Positions 55,227-64,000 of a stretch of 64,000 nt of DNA are shown here, in pieces. The stretch lies in assembly GCA_022570795.1 (NCBI GenBank), contig JAKUDP010000005.1:930001-994000 (forward strand), in the 5' to 3' direction. The position numbers and the translations under genes were made by a program. Origin of the DNA: Sphaerulina vaccinii (lineage: Eukaryota; Ascomycota; Dothideomycetes; Mycosphaerellales; Mycosphaerellaceae). The notes below the pieces were generated by a model. The model saw only the letters and a program-made list of their open reading frames with translations. It was not told the origin of the DNA and made no database searches. Within the stretch, counting starts at the first letter, position 1, and every line of letters begins with the position of its first letter.

Positions 55227-56141
55227 GTTGCGATTATAGGCTGGGAGCTCATCAAGAGTTCGTACCAATAGGAGGTGTACGAACAACCAGCCCAGGTGGA
55301 AACAGCGAGAATCACCCAGCAGCCCGCGACTGGCACTGTTATTGGTGGCGCACTCTTTTGGCTAGCATGAGTCCCACATCTCTTCCATGGGTATCAGTCT
55401 CCTCAAACACCATGTATGTGCTGCGTAGGGACTTCATGTGCGGCGCGGCTGGACATTCTTGCCAGTCTTGAGCTATGCCCCTTCTAGGTGGTTCCGCGAG
55501 ACTGGATAGTGCCCATCCAAGTATAGGGTATCGCAGTGAGGTTGTCGCCCGTGGGCCGCGCGATGTTGAAAAGGAGGGCTGCTATCCAACCGCTAGCCGC
55601 TCGCCTCTCCCTGGGATCCTGGCAGAGAAAGCAACGTCAAACACTACAGAGTGTCAACTGCAGACGGGTGATTCCAGCAGGGTGTCCTAACAGGCTTTGG
55701 CCAATAAGGAGATATGTGTATAGGCAATCGTGCCTGTGCGTCCTTTCCAACAAACTTTCGCGTCATCCGTCTGCAGTTCACACCCTGTAGTGTACTGGTG
55801 TGCGGTAATTGGGTCAGAGCTTCCATCCTCGCGAGGGCTTGTGTGTCGAACAGATGTCGTTGAATGGTTGACGAGGGAACTGAGTGGAGACCGTGGGAGC
55901 ACATGATAACGCCGTTACAGCCTTGGAACAACAGCGAGCAGCATTGACGCAGTCGGTGCATTTACTGCTTGAGCAGGTTATGGGCTACAACAGGCATTAC
56001 AGCAAACTACCAATAACCTCGTAAGACTCGCATGAGAACTGCAGACTTTCTTGTTCATCGACGTTATGCTCGCGTTTGTGTCTGAGACAGGCACGAATCT
56101 AGACAGTGAGATAGGACTCGAAACCTTGCCCCATAGGGCAA
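55227..56141. other. intergenic region containing MITE copy 2
   Basis: About 900 bp. The minus strand of 55227-55480 has short coding-like pieces, one with a membrane-spanning segment, that might be exons of the 53814-55052 gene; their frames could not be joined. The rest holds MITE copy 2 and no gene. Confidence 0.4.
55645..55789. mobile_element. MITE, copy 2 (145 bp)
   Basis: Terminal inverted repeats of about 29 bp (ACTACAGAGTGTCAACTGCAGACGGGTGA versus its complement at the right, three mismatches). The core, with CTAACAGGCTTTGGCCAATAA and GCAATCGTGCCTGTGCGTCCT, is nearly identical to copy 1. It is flanked by TA, and the symmetry extends a few bases outward (ACACTACAG). Confidence 0.85.
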
Positions 56142-57670
56142 TCACGTCTCAGCTTTTGCAGTCTGCCTCAACCTTCTAGCAATCCTTTCACTGCGACGCT
56201 GAGGCTGGAGGAGTCGATATGTCTCAGTTGCAGGTATGGCGGCGCCACGCCTCCTACTGATTCGCTTGGACGGTACATCATCATCAGCTGAAATGCTTCT
56301 GTTCCGTTTCTTGCCCTTCAACAATGAAGAGACTATACGAATGCTACCAGAATCTTTGTTGGCCGAGGAGCGCACCTCGAGCTCGACAACCGGGATCTGC
56401 TTCCGGATCCATTTCAGTAGCAGTCGATGTCGGTCTGCCTTGTCTTTCTGGCAGCGATACTGATTGATGGTCCAGATGGAAGCATCAATATCGTCATTGC
56501 GAGTCTTGATCTGCTCGTACTCAGCCCTCGCTGTCTTTAGTGACTGCTGTGCAGCTAGCAATCGATTCTGGAAGCGTGTCACATAGTTACCGGACGTAGC
56601 TATGGCTTGCTCAACAGATGCAACAGCAGCAGTTGCGGAATCAACGACATCCATTGCGCTGTCCTCCTCGATTTGATGCTGGTATGCAGTCTCGGTACCG
56701 CAGTCGTATGTCCCGAGCTTTTCCAAGACATCATCATGCTGCCGCTGAAGCCGTTGGCTGATAGTAACAGCTTGGTGGAGGAACCAGTATTCGTACCCGA
56801 GATATTCTATCCACGTTTGTAACACATCTTGCTCTACCAGGTCCGAGGAGATTTCAAGAGGACGGGTGAATCCATAACTCCTCAGCCGTTTCTGCATATC
56901 CTTTGCATACCGCGAGAAATCCCACTGACCCGTCGAGTCGAGCGAGGCAGGATGAGCTAGAAATTCCTCCCAAGTAGCCCAGTCTGCAGCGTTGAAGAGG
57001 GTCCACTCGTTCTTCAAGCTGTGTGATCGTATAATATGCTGGGCCCTGCGGAATCTTTGCCATCTTTCCAAAAGGCATGCACACAGTGGAGTTCGTTCGG
57101 CTCTTCCAACGTCAGAGCCCCGCCAATACATGATGATGTCGCGATATTGATCATCTTCAATATATCGTTCTGGGTTCCAGAAGAAATCGTCTAGGAGATG
57201 GGCTGGATACGGAGGCCGACAGCCAGCACTGACAAGCGCAGGCAAAGAGTCGCGTTCTCGGCGGAGACACTCGAGGTTCTGTTCATGCTGAGAAAGGGCG
57301 AGCTCGGTCGTAGCAACGGAGGGTGATCTGCTAAAGCGCGCCGACTCGGACTCTGCAGGCAGTGATCGAAGGCGCGCGGCAACTTGGTCAAGGTCGATAG
57401 CACCGCCAAGCTGGTGGACGACGACGTCCCTTAGTCTTTGGATGAATGCTGACGATAGGTTCTCAGGATCCTTCACGATAACAGTCCTGAGCTTCATGTC
57501 AGGACAGTGAGCGCCACAGACCCATGAGTTCCTATTCACCTTCCATGTTTCTTCAGGTGTCGCTCGAGCTGTTCTTCCGTATACGTCGCAATCTCTTGTG
57601 CTGTGATCGTGGAGTCCATCATGCTTTGACTCGTGTAGACGTCTAGTCCAAGTTCAAGGGTCTCGTCCAT
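56142..57670 (-). CDS. coiled-coil hypothetical protein, 491 aa
   Basis: Exons 57540..57670 and 56142..57486 join in phase 2 (AG|G) over a 53-nt intron; the Met at 57670 is the first in frame. The N-terminus is helical. The central part (about 140-270) is Trp/Tyr/Phe-rich and probably folded. A long coiled coil lies at about 270-395. The C-terminal about 80 residues are very basic with several KR/RR clusters (KGKKRNR, SKRISRRR, RRSERIARR), so a nuclear or DNA-associated location is likely. No known domain. Confidence 0.66.
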
Positions 57671-57915
57671 GTACGGAACCTGCTTGCTTACGTAAGTCTA
57701 CACCTGCGCAGCCTCAGTCTCTCCCTCCCTCCCTCCCTGGCTCGGCCGCCCCTGCCGCGCTGCACGTACATGGTCCCATCACAGCGCATGATGAAGGTGT
57801 GCGATTGGCGGCATGATCTGTTCAACACCACTAGATATGTCACGGTCCCGACCAGCTCGACTGCTCCTACTGTACCACTTTATTGACCTTCGAGACCACC
57901 GCTATCTAGTACAAC

Positions 57916-59820
57916 ATGGACGACTTGATTGCCTGCCTGTATCCATCCGGCGAAGACGCATATGGCTGGGCGAAAGGGACGGTCTCATCACCGCGCAACA
58001 CTTCCCGATACTTTCACGAGAGAGGAGACCTGCCGCAGCTGACAGGCCGCAGCAGTCGTGAATCAACAGCGCCCCTCGATGACGAAGAGACTAGATCGTT
58101 GACAAGCAGCCTTCCTGGAACAGGCCTTCGCCTCACGTTCAACAATGGGCCTAAAGTCGCCAACGAATTCGTGTTTGGAACGGCTAGCAACTGCGACATC
58201 GTCCTACCACTATTGTCAACTGTCAGTCGCCGCCATTGCAGCGTCACCTTTGACCACGCACGACGGCTGATTCTGAAGGACTTCTCCACAAATGGGACCA
58301 CCGTCACATATGATGGCAGAGGCGAGCAGAGACGTCGCTATTTCACATGGATAATCGGTGGCCACAGGGTCGCAGATCGCACTCAGGAAATCATTCTTCA
58401 GTTTGACAAATCTCTCCAATTTCGGATTGTCGTTCATAGGCCGGGGAATGCGGATAGGTATCGCGCATGTGTGGATGACTTTCTGGCGAAGTACACGGGT
58501 TTGTCGTTGGGAGCACTCGATGTCCACAGCAGTGTATCCACAGCAGCACCAAGTGGACTGCGGACTCCTACACGAGCTCCCGTCTTTGTCGAGCAGAAGG
58601 TGCTTGGCGTTGGTTCCTCTGCGAAGGTCACTCTCGTTTGGGATGTCAGCAGCGGGTTGCAGTATGCTTGCAAGACCATTGTGAGGCCCGACAAGAGCGA
58701 GTGGAAGGAAGAAGCAGCCCTCATGCGTCAAATCTCGCATGTAAGTGCTACTCTGCGCTGACCGGCGACCGTTACTAATACTGGTTTGAAGCACAATATA
58801 GTCCGCTTGCATTCGGTCATTGAGAAGCCTACTCCCCAACTAATTATGGAGTATCTTCCTATGGGAACCGTTCAGGACGAACAGGCTCGAGATATCATGG
58901 CTGATGACGAGGTCGTACTTACGCTGCAGCAGGTACTTGCAGGCCTGATGTACCTTCACGAGCGACGACCACCAATTGTGCACCGGGACATCAAACCTTC
59001 AAACATCCTCGTACAGTCTCGGCATCCGCTCCAAGTGAAGATCGCAGACTTCGGTCTTTCGAAAGCGAGCAAAGAGCTCGTTACTCGGTGTGGCACTTAC
59101 CGATACTTTGCCCCCGAGCTCTGGGGGTCCGGCATGTATACGTCTGCTGTCGATATCTGGTCTCTTGGTGTTGTAGCTATTGAGCTTGGCTATAGACTTC
59201 CATGCGGCGACCACTTCGGAAAGACCTGGTGCAAAACGTTGGTCGCTTTTCTTCAGGATTGGGTTGACGACGGCCTGCTGGAGCTGATCTCTTGCATGGT
59301 CATACTGGATCCAACACTTCGGCACTCGGCCAGGCAGTGCTGGGAAAGAGCAAGCCATCTGGCTTCGGCGCAATTTGTTGCGGTTCCTCGCGCATCGGCC
59401 TCCACCTCGAGGTGCTTGCCCGGCGCGGAATCTTGGAGCCAAGAAACGAGCCAGAAATGCCCTTCCGAAGCAGCGAAGACGACCTCTCGTGCTACGAACA
59501 CGGCGGAATCCACCGGGCTCCGTAATTGTCAGAGATCGACTGGGAGCAGCTACCGCAAGGCTTACACTTGCCGAAGCTCCCAGCCCCGACAGCTTACCGA
59601 GATTCTGGCGTCTGAACTAGCGCGCCTCGATGGTCAACAAAACGCGGCTGACTTTCGGCGTGAACCAAGCACAAGACATTCAATATATGAGAGCAATATC
59701 AGAGGACTGTCACCTCTTTCGATGAGTGCGAGCATCTACTCTGAGGGCAGCAGTCGTTATCCTGTAACCTTTCCGTCTGAACTTGATCCGGAGCAAGAAG
59801 TATCGGCTGAGAACGACTAG
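57916..59820 (+). CDS. FHA-domain Ser/Thr protein kinase, 617 aa
   Basis: Exons 57916..58740 and 58792..59820 (51-nt intron, phase 0) give 617 aa. An FHA phosphothreonine-binding domain spans about 70-172, with FGTASNCDIVL, SRRH (104-107) and STNGT (124-128). The kinase domain spans about 228-495 with glycine loop GVGSSAKV, ATP lysine K253, catalytic HRDIKPSN (D341), DFG (D361) and APE-W. All catalytic residues are present. The order FHA then kinase resembles the Rad53/Chk2 checkpoint kinases, but the protein lacks a second FHA domain. The tail is Ser/Thr-rich. Accessory FHA kinases of this shape are expanded in some filamentous fungi. Confidence 0.88.
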
Positions 59821-60551
59821 AGGGTCGAGTAGTTGATAATAGTGAAAGACTTGAGTTGACATTGACTATGACAATTCCTGCACGATCTTGGACCACGTCC
59901 GTCCACGAGCTAGTCGAGGTCACATTTCTGCTTACATAGGCGCAATGGTCGGAGCTGCGCGGCATGGGCTGCTGCATCTTTCTTCGACAACAGATGGGAG
60001 GTGTGAGCACTCTTCGGCGGGTCATTCGTGCTCTTCCTCCTCGCCCCACGTCGCGCTGCACTGTCTACAGGATGCGCGAAACGATCGAGCAGCACAAAGT
60101 CGCATGACTTGGCGCTGCAAGCAAGAGCTGCATGGAGGATCGACATCGAATCATTATGCTACCAACGTTGCGCCTCATCGCCTGTGACGCAGGATCGAGG
60201 AGCACGATATCGCGCTACTCAGGGCTGGGAGAGCTGCATGGGATGCAAGAACAGTTGACGGCGAATCATTCGTGCGGCCCCATGTCGCGCCACGTCGCCA
60301 TTCACACGAAGTCAGATTGGATGCCACAGCAACATGTCTCGCGAGAGCTGCAGAAACTGCAAGAGTAGTTTCAATGAAGAGCCATCCGCAGCCAATTATT
60401 CGTGCCAACGCGCTCTGCCGCGTTCTACCAATAGAGCGTATGAGGTGCGCGATAAAGCAGTGTGAGATCCCTAGCACCCAGCGCTACAAGAGCTCTTGTT
60501 ATACCTTCACTGCGTCGCCAATCGCAATCTTTGAGAGATAATCTATTCGCC
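59821..60551. other. intergenic with degenerate repeats
   Basis: 730 bp between the FHA kinase and the second coiled-coil family gene. No gene; the sequence is built partly from the degenerate repeats described at 60005-60430. Confidence 0.45.
60005..60430. repeat. about four degenerate repeats with 115-130-bp spacing
   Basis: A GCGAATCATTCGTGC-like motif recurs near 60017, 60147, 60260 and 60389. Each is followed by CGC/CGTCGCGC-rich sequence and preceded by AGAGCTGCA-type words. Similarity is partial, so these look like an old tandem array directly upstream of the gene at 60552. Confidence 0.45.
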
Positions 60552-61736
60552 ATGCCCAAGCGTAGACGAGGAGACGAGATGGAGCTGCAGCCAGACGTGC
60601 GTCCCCAAAACGAGCACCATGATAATCGGTTGGAACGCCATATTGCTGCGGCCGTGGGAAGCAACATGCCCAGCGTCACCAAAGCCCTGCTTCACAGCTA
60701 TGAAGATGAGTTGACCAACATGCAACGCCAAAAACACCTACTTGACGAACAAGTAAGGCGCATGAGATCCAGGTGTGATGCAGCCGAGAAGCGAATCTCG
60801 GGCCTTACACAGCAGTTGGAGGAGGAGGAGGAGAAAACAATAGAAGCGTTGCGAGCAGAACTCTCCATCTCTGACACCAGTCGAACGCTACTCCAGGAAG
60901 AATATGATGTTGCTCGGGAGCAGAGGGAGCATTGGTCAACAGAATGCAGGACCGCGCGTGACGACCTGATGCATGCCCTTCGGCTTGCGAAAGAGTGTAG
61001 CGATGCACAAGACCAAGCGCGAGAGGCAGCTCGAGAGGATATGCCACCTCCGTATGCTGCAATACATCATGGCGACGGAACAATTCTGGATCATCGATAC
61101 ACATCGTGGGAAGGCATGCGACAGTGCCGCAGATTTCACGAGTCTGCCATGCATCGTGCATATCAACAATCTCTGCGTTCCGACGGTGAGCACTTTGCTG
61201 TCGCAGCTTTCCAGCTCTCAGCCAAGGAGAGTCAGCTGCTCTGGAAAACGATGATGGAGGCGACAGTTCCTCAAGACGCCGCTCTCGCTATACTCAGTCT
61301 ATGCACAAAGACCGTCAACTATTCGCTGTTTGAGCAAGCCGTCGACAATACTGCCAGGATCCGAGTGAGTCTTCAGCTCTCATGGCGAAGTCTCGACGAC
61401 ATTTTGCGTTCAGCAGTCGATGTTAACGTCCAATCTGTCACACGACCGCGGATCGTGCCCTGCTTGCGGTGTGGGAATGTCTGCTTATCAGTAGAAAGAG
61501 AGCGCGAGCGCGTCTGGCGCAAATCACGTCTCGCGACGATCGCACACCTACAGTCTCAGCTGGAGTACACCCGGTCTAAGATCTCAACAAGTCTCCCGCA
61601 GAATAAGGCTATCGCTTTCCTCGATCAAACTCAGGAGTGGTTAGAGGAATCTTGCGAGGATGAGAGGTGGCATCTGGCTGCCACACCCTGTGGGACTTGC
61701 GCGGACCCGGAGATAATAGCGATTGATGACGACTAG
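60552..61736 (+). CDS. coiled-coil orphan protein, family member 2, 394 aa
   Basis: Single exon from CCATGCCC; the N-terminus PKRRR is a likely nuclear signal. Residues about 45-170 form a long coiled coil. DMPPPYAAIHH then breaks it, matching MPPAYRHVEH in the protein at 25417. The C-terminal helical domain contains a CLRCGNVC pair, a second coiled segment and an acidic end (EIIAIDDD). No known domain. The paralogy rests on the shared order of elements rather than on high identity. Confidence 0.7.
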   Translation: MPKRRRGDEMELQPDVRPQNEHHDNRLERHIAAAVGSNMPSVTKALLHSYEDELTNMQRQKHLLDEQVRRMRSRCDAAEKRISGLTQQLEEEEEKTIEALRAELSISDTSRTLLQEEYDVAREQREHWSTECRTARDDLMHALRLAKECSDAQDQAREAAREDMPPPYAAIHHGDGTILDHRYTSWEGMRQCRRFHESAMHRAYQQSLRSDGEHFAVAAFQLSAKESQLLWKTMMEATVPQDAALAILSLCTKTVNYSLFEQAVDNTARIRVSLQLSWRSLDDILRSAVDVNVQSVTRPRIVPCLRCGNVCLSVERERERVWRKSRLATIAHLQSQLEYTRSKISTSLPQNKAIAFLDQTQEWLEESCEDERWHLAATPCGTCADPEIIAIDDD

Positions 61737-62434
61737 GATAACCTTCATGTATGCAGTTAATGCGGTGTTCTTTTCTTGAGCAAATGGGTCCGAAAATTGA
61801 ACAGCAGTGATGAGGGTAGTAGTGAAAGCCAAAGACTGAATGTAAGCACGCCGTCGCTATGCCATGAGTTGCTGGTGTTCAGTAGAAGCACGCCGCCGCT
61901 GCGAACGCACCGCAGCCACAACTCTCGCGAACGATGCACGAGGCCACGCTGGATATCCAGTGATGTACAGAGCGCGGTATGCCGGGCAACGTAATGTGTC
62001 AAATTCTGCCGCTAATCGCGGCTCGTATCACACAGACTTATGCAGCTGAGAATATGGAGACTCGACGCCTGATCGCAGGACCAGGTACCGTGTGATGCGC
62101 CTTTTCTGCATCGCAGCTTCCTGCTTTTGCAGGGACAGGCTAACCACAGAGTCTCCAAGGATGTCTCTGTCGTCGAGACTGCTAGGCCTGCAGCAATATG
62201 GACGGGCTCTGTTCGATTTTGAAACATGTATCAGACTGTGCAAGGGAAAATCTGATTCTCGAAAGCAGACTTCCTGGAATTGGAAGGAGACATTTTGATG
62301 GCGGCCATATGACACATTACATATGCTGTAAAGGTTTGCGGCTGTCGGTAGCACAGAGATAAATGTTCACTCGCCTCTCTTCGTGGTGAGACATTCAACC
62401 TCCGTTGGACAAGTCTCGGAGGAAAAGTTGCACC
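61737..62434. other. intergenic, no gene seen
   Basis: About 700 bp without a supported gene or repeat. Confidence 0.45.
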
Positions 62435-63618
62435 ATGTCATCTCATGTGAAAGTCGAAGAAAGCACGGACCTAGACTGGGAAACTCTGGGCTGTGATGAG
62501 CATACTCAGCTCCCAAGGCAACATGGCTACGTTGATCGCGAAGCTCTTGAGCATGAAGCCAATGACCTGCCCTGGGTGAGGACACAAGAGCAGCCTGAGC
62601 GGGCTTACGATGACGCGACGGTACGCGCCTCGAGGGCCCTTGCTAGACTCCAGCAGTTCGCTCAGCTGAGGCGTATCGAAACAGCGCAGGCCAATCGCGA
62701 TCAAGGCCTGGTCTTACACAACAACTCTGACCAATATGAAGTTGTTATCTCCGAAGTTCCTATCACGAACAGCGGGTCGATGCTTGGTGGCATGCATCAG
62801 TGTGCCCAGCAAGTCCGAGAGCACTCACCCGTTCACTCGGAAGCTCATCGGCGCGATATGGTCCTGGAGTCCATTAGTGAACTGCCTGATCACCCGTCGC
62901 CGAAAGTCGAGTCGCCAACTGAATCAAGACTCGTCGTGGTCAATCAAATCCCTGATGATGGCGACTCTCTTTTCGTGGAGTTCATCAACTATCCAGAAGA
63001 CACATCGGAGCCTAAGACTGCAAAGGTAAACCTTCCACCTCGGCTCTGGAATTCATACTAACGGTATTGTTGTAGAATCCCGAGATATCGTCTTCCAGCT
63101 TCTGGTGGTCGTCGGCTCCAGACGATGGCATATGGCACGGAGTTTCCGACATTATCAAGGAGAAATTTCTGTGCACTGAGTGTGGGCCAGAGGGTGCATG
63201 CAGTGCAGCGCACAATCTATTACTAGAGATTGATGACATGTCGCCGGCGACCCTCGATTGGGCGCAGTCGCATATGCAGGACGAGGAAGCCATCTCCGAC
63301 AAGGCTTGCGCTGGCCTTGTGATTGGAGTGGTGCCAGAGAGCATTCTGGCAGAGTACTCTGGTAACAAAAAAATGTCTCAACGGCTCGTACGATCTGCCT
63401 GCGACCTGGGTATGGATTACCGTCGTCAAATTGCCGGGAAACGTTCGGATATGTTGACAGACTCAGCTTCTGTGGCTGCCCATCTTCTCTTCTGGACCGA
63501 GCTACAGGACATCGCAACCTCCATGGCCGAGATGTGTATCCACGCTTTGCGGTCGGCCACAGTGCAAACTCATAACACTCCGGCGGATCGACAACAATTG
63601 CAGCCATCCGCCATGTAA
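62435..63618 (+). CDS. hypothetical protein, 377 aa
   Basis: Exons 62435..63025 and 63076..63618 join in phase 0 over a 50-nt intron with a perfect TACTAAC branch site. The first exon encodes an acidic, mostly helical segment. The second contains a C-x2-C...C spaced motif (CTECGPEGAC) and a helical domain of about 120 residues. No family recognised. Confidence 0.66.
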
Positions 63619-64000
63619 CGTAGAACGCGTATAGTTTAGGATGGATGACTGTAACAGAATTTACTGCTTCAACGCTGCTTTATGCATGCCGTGAACCTCG
63701 ATGTTTGTGTTTCTCCTTGTATGATAGCTATGGAGTTCAACGTATCAGGATAGAGTGAAGCTAACGCTGTTCCGTTCTACCTTTACTACGTATGTTGTCT
63801 TCTACTATCACCTCGCATATCGTCTATAGTAACCGTCGGATGGAGCTCATACGCGTAGCCTTGGGTATTGCTAACAGCTTCTTCCTTTGGAATAGAACAG
63901 ACATTGGGAAGGCGCTTTGTCCCCTTGAGCTAGAGACGCGGCGGCTGCGGCATTATTGTTAAAGAAATTTGCCCCTATCACAACACTTTCAGTAGGGTTC
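63619..64000. other. right edge of window, no gene seen
   Basis: About 380 bp without a supported open frame. No recognisable right terminus of an element is visible. Confidence 0.45.

Noticed and set aside
1..64000. CRISPR arrays, rRNA or tRNA genes, prokaryotic operons
   Set aside because: No regularly spaced short repeats with unique spacers and no recognisable tRNA or rRNA sequence were seen; the intron-bearing genes show that this is fungal nuclear DNA.

Overview
The window looks like nuclear DNA of a filamentous ascomycete (Pezizomycotina, most likely Dothideomycetes). Genes carry short introns (about 43-110 nt) with GTRNGT-type donors and CTRAY-type branch sites close to the acceptor. 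The families seen include a Pth11/rhodopsin-type 7-TM protein, an ATO acetate transporter, a DOMON-cytochrome b561 protein and several small secreted proteins. No tRNA, rRNA or CRISPR array was seen. All gene models are my own splice reconstructions; coordinates are exact where the reading frame closes across the intron.

Left flank (1-8.7 kb): ordinary chromosomal genes, namely a CDH-cytochrome/cytochrome b561 membrane protein (577-2100), a 65-aa orphan with a strong promoter (3985-4182) and a four-exon acetate transporter (5546-6677, minus). A gene-poor stretch and a run of about 80-bp tandem repeats (about 8.8-9.03 kb) follow.

From 9.1 kb the content changes. A three-exon gene (9114-12347) encodes a DUF3435-type tyrosine recombinase, the family of Starship 'captains', with the catalytic R..YxxR..H..Y set visible. 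It is fused to a C2H2-like zinc-finger array and a Myb domain with a telobox-like helix. A shorter paralogue in inverted orientation (16718-18984, minus) has lost the catalytic Arg and the terminal H/Y. The rest is rich in accessory-type genes: two divergent sirtuins, a CAP protein, several small secreted Cys-containing proteins, a ferric reductase (38362-40150), a RING-patatin phospholipase (44214-47676), a chromo-like protein, a MADS-like protein, a family of orphan coiled-coil proteins, and four kinase-fold genes. Ferric reductases and patatin-like proteins are recurrent Starship cargo, so I read roughly 8.7 kb to the right end as part of a candidate Starship giant transposon or its remnant. 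No element ends could be proven from sequence alone.

Two arrangements stand out inside this region. One is a head-to-head pair of a PD-(D/E)XK-nuclease-like protein and a small kinase-like protein (47760-49920), which together resemble a split version of the nuclease plus kinase layout of Spok spore killers. The other is a RING-patatin gene whose start codon lies only 45 bp from that of a divergent 937-aa gene of unknown function. Three copies of a TA-flanked MITE family, a telomere-like G-rich tract, a 16-bp minisatellite and a broken kinase gene complete the picture.
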